A stretch of 64,000 nucleotides of DNA from Rostrohypoxylon terebratum (Eukaryota; Ascomycota; Sordariomycetes; Xylariales; Hypoxylaceae). The stretch's first letter is position 1, and each line of letters starts with the position of its first letter. The translations under genes were made by a program, and so were the position numbers. This document shows positions 11,819 to 21,799 of this stretch, in pieces. A model generated the notes under the pieces. It was not told the origin of the DNA. It saw only the letters and a list, made by a program, of their open reading frames with translations, and ran no database searches. The stretch lies in NCBI GenBank assembly GCA_022497145.1, contig MU385960.1:36818-100817 (forward strand), written 5' to 3'.

Positions 11819-13709
11819 ATGAGGAGAGAATCAATAGCGAGCATCTCCCGGCGCAAGTCGGGAGAGGTCGCGGCTGCTGACGATGCGCTCGCCAAGATGG
11901 GTTACAAAGCTGAGCTGCCGCGAAGTCTCAGCATGCTTTCAGTCCTCGGTTTATCATTCGCAATTGGTACGTTTGAAAAAAAAAGGAAAAAAAGGAAAAT
12001 AGCTTCAATTGTTGGTAATATGCGGAAACTGACCTATCGATAGTATGTGACTCATTGGAGCGACTCCGAATCCAATATACAACTTAACAAAAGAATTACC
12101 TAGTAGGTGCTAACAACTAACAGATGGCCGTTCCTTATGGTCTAAGCACAACATTTTACATCTCACTTTCTAATGGTCAATCCGTCACCATCATATGGGG
12201 TTGGGTTCTGCTTTCTCTCTTGTCGACCGCTATCGCCGCTTCCCTGGCCGAAATCTGCTCCGTCTATCCTACCGCCGGCGGTGTATACTACTGGGCTGCT
12301 CTGCTATCGACGCCACGATGGGCCCCGATCGCTAGCTGGATCACTGGGTGGCTGACTCTGGTGGGAAACTGGACTGTCACACTGTCTATCAATTTCGGTG
12401 GCGCTCAATTGATTCTCAGCGCCATCTCGCTGTGGAACGAGGATTTCGTCGCCAATGAGTGGCAGACTATCCTCATGTTTTGGGCTGTTATGCTCGTCTG
12501 TTACTTGATCAACATATTTGGTTCCAAATACCTAGACCTGATCAACACAGTATGCATATACTGGACCGGCGCATCGATCATCATTTTCTTGGTTGTTCTG
12601 TTGGTAATGTCGCCGAGTAAACGGAGTGGGGAGTTTGTATTCGCCCACTACGACGCCTCTGCTTCGGGGTGGCCGCTTGGCTGGTCATTTTTCGTTGGCT
12701 TGCTGCAGCCTGCCTACGTGCTTACGGGCTACGGCATGGTGGCGGCTATGTGCGAAGAAGTACAGACGCCGGAGCGGGAGGTCCCCAAGGCCATCGTCTG
12801 TAAGTATCCTCCCGAGTTTGTTATGAGATTTCTAAAGCCGCGGGGGTTCGGGGACTTTACCCTCTATTCGAGGTTGCATGCTTGCTAATCTGAGGTATTA
12901 CAGTATCTGTCGTGGCAGCTGGCATTACTGGCTTGATCTACTTGATCCCCATACTCTTTGTGCTACCGGACGTACAAACTCTTCTCTCAGTCGCAAATGG
13001 ACAGCCAATTGGTCTCATTTTCAAGACAGCGACTGGCAGTGCTGGAGGCGGGTTTGGATTATTATTCCTTATCTTAGGTATCTGGCTATTTGCTGGTGTT
13101 GGCGCTTTAACCGCTTCTAGTCGATGCACATACGCCTTTGCGCGCGATGGCGCAATTCCTGGTTCTGGCCTATGGAGCAAGGTTGACAAGCGATTTGATA
13201 TTCCTCTCTGGGCCCTGACTCTATCGGCCATCGTGGATTGTCTACTTGGCCTAATCTATTTTGGCTCATCGGCAGCGTTTGGCAGTTTTACAGGTGTCGC
13301 TACGATTTGTCTTTCGACGTCATACGGCCTGCCGATTCTAGTCTCGGTCGTTCGTGGTCGAAAACAGCTTGAACACGCATCGTACTCGCTCGGCCGCTTC
13401 GGCTTCGCTATTAACGTCACGACGCTCCTGTGGATCGTCCTCGCAATCTTCCTCTTCTGCATGCCGACAAATCTCACCGGGCTCGATGCTTCTACTATGA
13501 ACTATGCAAGCGTGGTGTTTGCTGGCTTCGCGGCTATCAGTCTCGCATGGTACTTTGTCTGGGGTCGCAAGCACTTCTCCGGCCCTCCGGTTCTGAAATC
13601 GGATTTAGCTGAGCACGGAGTAGGAGTTGTCAGTGGCCAATCTCTAGACGAAGAAGTAGGGAAGCCAGCGAGTACGAAAGAAGGGGCCGAACCGAAGGCC
13701 GTAGAATAA
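11819..13709 (+). CDS. Amino-acid/GABA/choline-type permease (APC superfamily)
   Basis: Plasma-membrane or organellar transporter of the fungal amino-acid/choline transporter family in the APC superfamily, predicted with about 12 membrane segments. Probable exons are 11819-11965/6, 12124-12799 and 12904-13709, about 542 aa. Exon 2 carries the conserved stretch containing Q-S-V-T-I-I-W-G-W followed by S-L-A-E-I and Y-P-T-A-G-G-V-Y-Y-W, typical of GABA permease-like proteins. The hydrophilic tails at both ends are cytosolic in the family. The intron at 12800-12903 is clean (GTAAGT...CAG, phase 1). The first intron is not: the best donor (GTACGT at 11967) leaves one extra G before a phase-0 exon, so the join is out of frame by one base. 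Family alignment supports Ile (codon ending 11965) directly followed by Met at 12124. Substrate cannot be assigned. Confidence 0.82.
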
Positions 13710-14039
13710 GTGGATTTTTTTGTATATTGGGTTTAGATAAATAGAAAGATCTGTCGTTTTTGTCCTTGCATAGGTAGTCTGGATTATCGACGCCGAACTA
13801 GAATACTTTTTTTTTTGCTTTCAACACTGCACGCGCACACGAACCGAGCCAACATCATCGTGCGAAAGCAAAGTTGAGGTGAATGAGGTATATTCGTAGG
13901 CAAAAAAGACTGTCTATATATTTCATCAATCATTCTCGTACATCTATCTCTAATCTCCTGGTCTCCTAATTCCACCTCACCCCCTTAACATCCCGAAGTC
14001 CACAGATATCCCTTAGAGTCTAGACACTAGCACAAAAGC
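13710..14039. other. Convergent 3' spacer
   Basis: A short spacer between the 3' ends of two convergent genes. It has T-rich tracts around 13805-13820 but no gene. Confidence 0.6.
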
Positions 14040-14678
14040 TTACAAAACCTTAGCACTAACATGCTCGATCTCAAAGCCCTTAAGCCCCTCGGCCGCGCCC
14101 TGGAACTCCCCGATAACAGCCTTGTACGCGTCCGTCTCGCGCGCCTTCTGGTGCGCCTCGACGCTCTCCCAGCCTAGCAGCACGGCGAGCGCGCGCGCCG
14201 CCTCGCCCTTGTACTCGACGTCCTTCTCGACGCTCCAGCCGACGGCGCTCAGGCCCGTGCTCCCCGCGCTCGCGCCCGTCAGCTTCGCGGCGAGAGCCTG
14301 TGCCGCGGCTAGGTTCTTGGCCTCGTCGGCGGTCGGCGCGAAGTACGTGACGAGGATCTCCGTGACGGGAGACTTGTCTAGGACGGTCGGGGGGAAGGGG
14401 GAGAGTTCCGCGTGGAAGATCTTGGCTGGGGCGGCCACGTGGGGCGCCAGGGAGGTCAGGTAGGATTTGTAGCCGTCGGTCGAGCGGAAGGCTTGGTGTG
14501 AGGAGATGGCGTCCCAGTCGATGAGGAGGCGGATTTGCGAGGGGTCCTCGGCGGTGGTGGAGGCGCGGAGACCTTGGTTGCCCGGCTGCGACTTGAGGGT
14601 TGCGAAGATGGGGTAGAGGGAGTCGGCGGACGCGCCGGCCTTGAGAGTGGAGAAGACGAATTCGGTTACGGGTGCCAT
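14040..14678 (-). CDS. ABM / dimeric alpha-beta barrel domain protein
   Basis: A single-exon protein of 212 aa. The N-terminus (E-F-V-F-S-T-L-K) and a repeat of the same pattern near residue 105 (V-T-E-I-L-V-T-Y-F) suggest two tandem ferredoxin-like half-barrels, as in antibiotic-biosynthesis-monooxygenase-like (ABM) or stress-responsive A/B barrel proteins. Each half carries a W-D/W-E segment followed by a helix with the H-Q pattern (S-S-H-Q-A-F and A-H-Q-K-A-R), which is typical of the family. There is no signal peptide and no cofactor motif. Fungal members are mostly uncharacterised; some act as heme- or quinone-handling monooxygenases, others have no known activity. The coding region is strikingly GC-rich compared with its flanks. 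The start is the only ATG upstream of the first barrel strand. Confidence 0.75.
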   Translation of the reverse strand: MAPVTEFVFSTLKAGASADSLYPIFATLKSQPGNQGLRASTTAEDPSQIRLLIDWDAISSHQAFRSTDGYKSYLTSLAPHVAAPAKIFHAELSPFPPTVLDKSPVTEILVTYFAPTADEAKNLAAAQALAAKLTGASAGSTGLSAVGWSVEKDVEYKGEAARALAVLLGWESVEAHQKARETDAYKAVIGEFQGAAEGLKGFEIEHVSAKVL

Positions 14679-15790
14679 CGTGGATAGTTTTTATGTTGCT
14701 TGCTTTTTTGTGGTCAAGTAAATGGCGGCTGTATCAAGGCTGCTGGTGGTGGTGGTAATGATGATGATAAAAACATCGAGACGACTAAAGAAGGTTGAAG
14801 CTCACCATTAAATACTACTCGCAATGCACCCCGAGGTGACCGTCGATATTTCTCGTTTGTAATATTCTCATTCTTTCTACCTGGCTACCAATACGCGTCG
14901 TGCCACTAAAACCTCAGCTCCCACACCTCCGAGCTATCGTATACGTGCCCGTACCATCCTACGGGATAACTGACGAGCCGGAACCATCACATCACTTCTC
15001 GCATTATTGATATGCCTAAGAGCTGACTTCCTAATAAGGCTATAAGCTATGCGAGATCGACACCTTCTTATCCTCGATTAGTATGAAACGAACATCATGG
15101 GGACCGAAACGAATCGCTGTATGGATAGATTAGTGATTTCGCATTACGCCTTGGAACTGTATTAGGTAAGGGATTAACTAAGGGATTTTGGTTCTGCTGA
15201 CGTGAGGCATCTGAGTTTCTCCGTTGATGATGAACCTCGGATCTATTTGGCTGGTACGTAATTGGTGGTCTTTGAAGAGGATGTCTTACCGTTGTTTATA
15301 ATGAATGGAACGAGTGGCTTCTCATTGGCATAGGATTTCAATGCGTTATGCACCCCGAAACCTCAGCGGTGAGCCGAGGTGAAATGTCCGAGAGTTTGGC
15401 TGGTCTACCTTTCAGCTCCGTACTGAGAATTCCGACGGGTCGGTTACCGAAGTTATCGTCCCCGCAAGATGTAAGATCAAGGATTTGATCCTTCTCCCCC
15501 CCCCCCATTACAGCAAACAAGAACGGACGAGAAAATGGCGGGATCGATGCAAGAGTTTACACCTCTTGGAAATGACTGTAGAGTGCCCGTGGGTTTCTTA
15601 ATGCTTCCACGCCACCAGTGAGGCTTGCATAAGTCCTTAATCTCTGACCTGATCGAGCAATCTCATTTCGCTGGCATAACACTCGTTTCTGGTGGGCTGC
15701 CCCATCGGTGGGGTTTTAGGTCCTACTTTCAAGATAATTCCGTCTGCTTTATCGTCAATATCATCGCCTGAAAGTAAATCACGTTAGCAA
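14679..15790. other. Intergenic spacer, no gene seen
   Basis: 1.1 kb between two minus-strand genes with no supported coding region. It contains a run of ten C residues around 15496-15505 and the 5' flank of the ABM gene. Confidence 0.55.
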
Positions 15791-17223
15791 TTAGCGATAT
15801 AAAGAATGTGTTCTTTCACGGGGAACGACGGTGGACAGTAGGTAGGTAATACCTATCTCCGATGGATCCCCGATCATGCGTAACACGGCTCTCTTAAATA
15901 TAGAAGAAAAAGTGTCCCAGCTGTCCCGAATATTGAACTCTACTAATGTAGGAGCAATAGTCATCAGGAAGCGGGCAAGCTGGGCGGCCTTCGCTTCCAT
16001 AGTGCTAGATCCGCCACTGGGCCATCTTATCCTCCCAAGATTGAGAGCTTTGAACTGATCGCCAAATTTGAAGATCTTCATATTATATTGGCTCATGAGT
16101 AAAGCAAGATCATGGAATCCGCCGAGATCAAGTTCAGTCAGTCTTCCCTGAGCGCCACACGTGGCAGCGGTTAGCAGTGCGGCTTCGTTAAGATCGTTGT
16201 TCATCCATAGGCGAAGGATCTTGAGTGAAGTCGCACGCTCCATTATATCAAGGACGGGCGTTGTGAAGCCTGTCCCCCAGAGGTTTTCACCAGATATCGA
16301 CAGCTTTTCCACATCCCAGGCTCTTCTCTTTACAAATTTATGCATCGTTAATGGGTTGATTTGAATAAGGCGTTTGCTTAGGAACTCCAATTGGATGAAG
16401 CGCAATTGTAAGTCGAGTCGGCAAAACTCGGCAAACAAATCTCGTACTTGGCCCGAGATACTGACTTCGAGGTCGATAAGGCTGTGCAAATGAGGGAGCA
16501 GTCTCAGGAGCGCTTTATAATCTGTAATGCACACAAGCCTCTGAAGCCGGCTAAATAGTTGACTATTGTCGGCGTAGTGCCTTCGCACAATAACAGCTGC
16601 TTGGATGAGTTGTGTAGTGAGAGGGATCCGGAAGTCGAGGATTCTAAGAGCGGACGTCTTAGCAAGAGCACAGAAAATACCGCAAGTAACGGCACGATCT
16701 AGGTCACATAGTATCTGTAGGGTCCTCAAAGACTTGGCGCCCTCGACATATCGTCGTAGTCCTTCCGATGTATATTCAGTATAGCGAGGGTTGGAGATCA
16801 ATAGTTCTTTGAGTGACGGACAACAAAACTAATAATTTGGTCGGTATGTCAGCGCTGCCTCTCTACATAGTGTTGTTGATGTTGTTGATGTTGAGATAGC
16901 GGTATGTCACAAACCTGTAACCTCTGAAAAAATAAATTTGTGATGGGACCGCCATAATAGAACAACGACTCCAGCTGTGGTTGGAGATATGGTAGCAAGT
17001 TATGGTCGGTGTTATGTATTGATCTAGCTACTGTGAGACTTTTCAAATTCCCGAGCTTCAACCCTTCCAAGGCTCCGTGGTGTTCGCAGTCCTCGGGCAT
17101 GAGCACGAGGAGATTTATGTCGTCGAGATACTGTTGTAAATTCGGCGGTCGCTTCGACACCACCATGATAAGTTCTTGGAATGTTTGGGGTTTTTTCGGC
17201 TTGGTGTCATTAGTGTTAGTCAT
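15791..17223 (-). CDS. Leucine-rich hypothetical protein (F-box/LRR-like, no F-box seen)
   Basis: Two exons (16915-17223 and 15791-16828) join at a phase-0 GT-AG intron of 86 nt to give 448 aa. The protein is rich in repeated L-x-x-L-x-L patterns of about 25-30 residues (for example L-K-S-L-T-V near the N-terminus, L-R-T-L-Q-I-L, L-R-I-L-D-F-R and L-T-E-L-D-L-G-G-F later), as in the degenerate leucine-rich repeats of fungal F-box-like proteins. The usual N-terminal F-box (about 40 residues with L-P and W) is not visible, so either an upstream exon is missed or the family has lost it. There is no signal peptide or membrane segment. The intron contains a short CAACAT-type repeat. Function is unknown; protein-protein interaction is a reasonable inference. 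Confidence 0.65.
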
Positions 17224-18036
17224 GATGCCTACTATGTAGATGATAGCTTGGGAAATCGGGAATCAATCGAGTAGAATAATGACGAGTACTCAAATATTGA
17301 TGTGATGATCTTAGGGACAAGACCAAGGTTGAAGGTTAGTATGATATTACTGGAGGTATGTATACCAGAGAAATGGATACAATTACTACTACCTAGTAGG
17401 TATGGATCTAATGTTTTATCTGAGAGCCCTAGAGCTTAGAGGTGTCTAGGTCGTGGTTTCCAATGTCGTCGTACAGACTCTACCTAGTACTGGGTATTCT
17501 CACTGCTATCTACCTAGTAGTATCTTTCTATCTATAAATAAAGTTTTTATTAGTAACAGTATTCACATGCAAATGGATATCTTATTCTGATGCAGAAGTA
17601 ACGTCAGTAACGACTTCTATGGCCACTTTAACATCACCTACTAATAGGGAGCACCCAATGTCTAAGCCGGGGATCCTATGAGAGGGAGTTCAGTTGAATG
17701 CCAGGTGTTAACTGGCATATTGTAGATTCATATACGAGTATGTATCTCCAAGCAAGCAAGTTCTGCGTATGCTGGCTTGAGTACACTTTCTTGTAAGTGT
17801 CCAGGTTGTCTCCCACATCTGTATCTGCGTCTCTATGCCGTGGATCTAACGCAATGTTTCACGCCTCATTGAATCCAGCAAGTACTCTAATCCAGCTCGC
17901 GACATCCTAAATACTACACTCATTATCATGTCGCGTCTTGTTCCCATGTTCATGTCTAGGCCCTGCTTCCATTTGATGCTTCAGGGTGCATTTAAATTTT
18001 TTTTTTTTTGGAGATCTTTGAATATTCTTTTTCATA
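17224..18036. other. Intergenic spacer, no gene seen
   Basis: 0.8 kb with several CTACCTAGTAG-type palindromic motifs and no supported coding region. It ends in a poly-T tract (about 17999-18009) at the 3' side of thymidylate synthase. Confidence 0.55.
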
Positions 18037-19058
18037 TTAAACAGACATCTTCATCGGGATCGTCTTATGAGGTTCGTAATTCAGGACGGTGATATCTTCC
18101 ACCTTCCAACCGTCGATAGAGTCGCTATTTTCAGGTGATAGCTTCAGCTCAGGGAACGGTCGCGGTTCCCTCTCTAGCTGAACCTTCAAGGCGTCGACGT
18201 GGTCGACATATACGTGAGCATCGCCCATGACATGTGTTAGGCTGCCAGGGACCAAATCGCAAACATGTGCGAGCATATGCGTTAATAGTGCGTAACTTGC
18301 GATGTTGAATGGCACGCCCAGGCCCATATCGCAAGATCGCTGGTACAACTGGCAGTGAAGGTGTCCCTTTGGCTTCTCTTTCTCCACATCGCTTGCCTCC
18401 CGGCCTTGCCTCGGGAAGGAAACGTAGAATTGCGCAAACATGTGACAAGGCGGTAGCACCATCTTCTTCAAGTCCGCCGGGTTCCACGCAGATAAGATCA
18501 TGCGTCGGTCATACGGGTTATTCTTTAGCTTGTGGATAACATCGGCGAGCTGGTCGTACCCTTGACCGGTGTAATCCGTCTTGGCATCGACGTACTCGGC
18601 GCCGAAGTGTCGCCATTGGAAGCCGTACACCGGTCCCAGATCACCGACTTCGCGGTGAGTTAACCCTAGGTTGTCGAGGAACTCGCGCGATCCATTGCCG
18701 TCCCAGATCTTGACATCCTGCGCGCTGAGGGAGGCGGAAGAAGTGTTGCCCTCGATGAACCAGAGAAGCTCGGCTATGACGGCACGGAGAAAGACACGCT
18801 TGGTTGTGAGGAGGGGGAGAATTGGTTTACCGTCATTGTTGAGACTAAATTTGAGGGGTCGAGGAGCAAAGATGGAATATGTGCCAGTTCCTGTTCTGTA
18901 ATTTGAACGGGTCGGGTCAGTAATTGGTACGGAATATTGCGCATGGGTTTGTTGCAATTGTCGTCAACTTACCGATCCGGTCGACGCTCTCCGTGGTCCA
19001 GGATTTCGCGTACGAGATCGAGGTACTGGTGTTCCTCGTGCTGTGCTAAGGAGCCCAT
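18037..19058 (-). CDS. Thymidylate synthase
   Basis: Converts dUMP to dTMP with methylene-tetrahydrofolate, the last step of de novo thymidylate synthesis. Two exons (18973-19058 and 18037-18895) join in phase 2 at a 77-nt intron, giving 314 aa, close to fungal family length. The catalytic Cys179 sits in L-P-P-C-H. The dUMP-binding signature Q-R-S-C-D-M-G-L-G-V-P-F-N follows, then H-V-Y-D/H-V-Y-V-D-H near the C-terminus. The N-terminal R-x-x-R-T-G-T motif is rebuilt exactly across the intron, which confirms the junction. A charged insert (around K-E-K-P-K) lies between the active site and the signature. Two ACGCG elements lie upstream (see the MCB-like entry). In yeast the orthologue TMP1/CDC21 is cell-cycle regulated; that this applies here is inference. 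Confidence 0.97.
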
Positions 19059-19210
19059 GTTGCCGAATATATTGTTCTGTTTTTTTTTCTATGTCCAACT
19101 GAGTATTTAAAATGAGTAACGACTTCGAAGAAGAGGCTGATCAATGGATGGAACAATTTACATTAGACTACCTCGTACCTAGTATAAAACCTTCAAATAT
19201 GATCCCATCA

Positions 19211-19231
19211 AAAACGCGATAAGCAACGCGT
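19211..19231. promoter_or_regulatory. Possible MCB (MluI cell-cycle box) pair upstream of thymidylate synthase
   Basis: AACGCGT at 19225-19231 (core ACGCGT 19226-19231) and a second ACGCG at about 19214 lie 155-175 bp upstream of the thymidylate synthase ATG. ACGCGT is the MBF-binding core known from yeast DNA-synthesis genes. The hexamer also occurs elsewhere in this window, so chance is not excluded. Confidence 0.4.
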
Positions 19232-19780
19232 CCTTGTCGTGTTTAAGCCGTACAACCCTGATCCTTATTATCGATAGGAAGCGGGGTCACATCCATGTAT
19301 TGTACCTACCTAGTACTCATATAGTACTAGTGGGGGGATGAGCTGCATTAGCTTCATTCATTGAAGGATCGGGTTATGCAGTTCGATCAGTCCGACGGCC
19401 CCCACTCGGTATATACCTACCTGTCTTACTACCTAGTATGTATTTCGCACACCGTACTACATGGGTTACGCCCACAGTGCAACGAGACTCCGAGACATAA
19501 CTACGGCGGCCTGTTCGTACATCTTTGCCAAAAAGTTTTTTTTCTCAAAACTTAGCCTAAAGGGGTATATAAGGTGGATCAACACTTTTGATGATTAATT
19601 TAGCGTTGATATCTCAGTACTTCGCACTTATAATTTCGATTTATAGATCGATGGCTTGTAAATAAGAGACCTTGAAGGTCAATAAGTAGGCCAACAAGTA
19701 GATCAATAGGTAGATCAACAAGTAGGTCAACAGGTAGTTCAACAGGTAGCTTTAGGTCAATAGGTGGCCCTAGGTCAACA

Positions 19781-19816
19781 GGTTGGTTGGTTGGTTGGTT
19801 GGTTGGTTGGTTGGTT
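19781..19816. repeat. GGTT tetranucleotide array (9 units)
   Basis: Nine perfect GGTT units lie within a longer tract of degenerate AGGTCAACAGGTAG repeats (about 19670-19865), inside the inverted-repeat element. Confidence 0.9.
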
Positions 19817-19879
19817 GATACCTAGGTAGGTCAGTAGGTAGGTCAGTAGGTCAAACAGTAGGTTGTCTTATACGTACTT

Positions 19880-19935
19880 TGTAAGTTGTATTGTACATTG
19901 TATTGTACGTTGTATTGTACGTTGTTTTGTACGTT
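19880..19935. repeat. TTGTACGTTGTA-type 12-mer repeat
   Basis: Four to five degenerate copies of a 12-bp unit (TTGTACRTTGTA) lie inside the inverted-repeat element. Confidence 0.7.
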
Positions 19936-20971
19936 GATCTGTAGGTCGTTTTGTCGGTAGGTAGGTAAAAGCTTGTGAGTTGATTGATTGATTGGTTGGT
20001 TGGTTGGTAGGTATACTTATAAAGTGGGTCAGTATCTTAGTTGTAAATTTGAAACTATTCCCAACTTTTACAACTTCGAATTTTATAAGAACGCTACCTA
20101 CCCAGTAATTTATTGAAATACTTAGGTATTTAAATTCCATTTTGCGCATTATTAAATTTAATTAATGATTATTTAAGTAGCTTATTAAATCTCGATTCAA
20201 TCGTAAAACATTAAAGCTATATAAGTCTTAAGACTTAAATGTTTAATCTTGGTATTATGCGAAGCGATAATAGATACATATGTTTATATTTAGATTTATA
20301 TATAAATATATGTACCACCTGTTCAACTTATCAACCTACCAACCTACCTACCAGCAGACCTATATTTACGTACTCGTCTAACAATTTCCTAAAATTACTT
20401 CCAGATTAGGAGTAGTCAAATCTCTTTTATCGGCCTTGAGTTTTTTTTGGCAAAGATGTACGAACAGGCCACCACAATAACGGCAACTTGCGCAACGGCA
20501 GTAACGGTCTTATAGTACAGGAAAAGTAAGATGACGCACATGCCCAGCCAATCATATAATGTCGATCACTGCCAATCACCACTAGTAGGTAGCACAGGAC
20601 CACAGGTAGCAGTTATCAACCACTGCTACAACCACTGCTGTACTACTACTTGAGCTCAACATTTGCATACTACCAATAATTGGATTGTGATAGCCTATAG
20701 GTACCTACTAATGCAAGCACCCCGTCCATGGATAGCCCTGGAGCGACGCATAACACACTTTCAAGTTTCAACACCTCCAGCACCTAACCGCGCCAGCTAA
20801 AAAAAAAACAAGTTCAGACAAGAAATATCCGATCAGATCTATCCAACCCCCCACCAATCATAAAAATCGACAAATCACCGCCCAAGTTCATTCAAGCCAC
20901 TATCTGCTGTCTACCCGCGTTTATCTAAAGCCACCAATAAGAGATCCAAGTTGTCTCGGTCAATATATAGC

Positions 20972-21799
20972 TCAGTTTTTAGGAAACTTGTCTTCGTCCC
21001 ACTAATCAACAATCAGTATCCTCCATCTTGATCTGCAAGTCGGCTAGAAAAGTCTAGACGTCTCAAAGCGAGACGGGGGTGGTGAAAGGGTGAAAGGGTG
21101 AAGGTGTGAGAGGTGAGAGGTGAGATACAACATATCAAGAATGAGGGATGAGGTATACACTTACGTGTTCAACGATACAGCCTGACTCCCACCTAAATCG
21201 GTCGGTGATTACACCCTTTGGCATGGCTTTATATTCGATCCATCCCATTACCCCCTCAAATTTCCGATCCAGGGGTGTGATCTGGATGTGGTTCCAGAAC
21301 GTGGATAAGGTAGATAGAGCGATATCAGGGCCGTTTCCCGGGGAAAGGGGGGAGTGGTTCTGCGGGTGACGAGTCGCACAAGTCAGCAAAACACGTCTAC
21401 TCGCCCTCAACCATGCACGACATACTCCTGCTCTTTCTCTCATTGCTGGGTCATCTTCGGTCTATGTAGTCTATGACGCAAGGGCACACGTACTATATAA
21501 ATCGAGGATACGTATTCGAACGCTTCCGTCAGGTTGTGCTTCACCATGAAGGCATTGGCAAACGTCTCGAACCGCTCGCGAGTCTCTTCTTCGCTAGGTG
21601 AAGGGTTCAAAAACGTGCAGGGTTGGGGCTTAATGATAGTCGGCAATGAGTCGTGAATCATGTTCGACGGTTCAACACCAGGCGAAAGAATAGTGCCGCT
21701 GGAGGGGTTCGAGGGGACTGTCGGGTCTGCCGAGCAGAGGACCCCTAGAGGGGCGAGGAGGATGGTGAACAAGGTAAGGGAACACATGTTGAATATCAT
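20972..21799 (-). CDS. Small secreted SnoaL-like (NTF2-like fold) protein
   Basis: Three exons are inferred: 21494-21799, 21165-21359 and 20972-21001, giving 176 aa. The first methionine begins a hydrophobic signal peptide (M-I-F-N-M-C-S-L-T-L-F followed by a Leu-rich core, cleavage near C-S-A-D). The mature part fits SnoaL-like proteins: a helix with F-x-x-F-A-N-A-F, then Y-I-N-H-S-P with a downstream N-G, and D-R-F-R-W-E-S-G-x-I-V-E-H. The family normally continues with W-D after E-H. A GTAAGT donor directly follows E-H, and an acceptor at 21002-21003 leads to a 10-codon exon starting Trp-Asp, which restores the conserved H-W-D. Without this exon the protein would end in a non-conserved tail. 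A catalytic role (cyclase or aldol condensation) is not established for such secreted fungal members. Confidence 0.72.

Larger units (their letters stand above)
19508..20470. mobile_element. Candidate non-autonomous DNA transposon / MITE-like or foldback element
   Basis: A perfect 27-bp inverted repeat bounds 963 bp: the left arm is 19508-19534 (starting GGCCTGTTCGTAC) and the right arm is 20444-20470 (ending GTACGAACAGGCC). Similarity continues outward for about 12 bp with mostly transition differences, and inward as an imperfect match around a poly-A/T run. The interior has no coding capacity. It consists of degenerate AGGTCAAYAGGTAG repeats, nine GGTT units (19781-19816), TTGTACGTTGTA repeats (about 19880-19935), an AT-rich centre-right, and AACCTACC-rich sequence near the right end that is complementary in character to the left interior. 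This suits a MITE or foldback element. A target-site duplication is not clear to me, so the exact ends and superfamily are open. Confidence 0.6.
19059..21000. other. Intergenic region holding an inverted-repeat element and simple repeats
   Basis: No coding gene is supported between thymidylate synthase and the SnoaL-like gene. Most of the spacer is taken up by an element bounded by 27-bp inverted repeats (19508-20470), which is described separately. Confidence 0.6.

Noticed and set aside
7726..13709. Catabolic or biosynthetic gene cluster (AA9, SDR, permease)
   Set aside because: The genes are on both strands with long separate promoters and no shared pathway logic; adjacency alone is not evidence.
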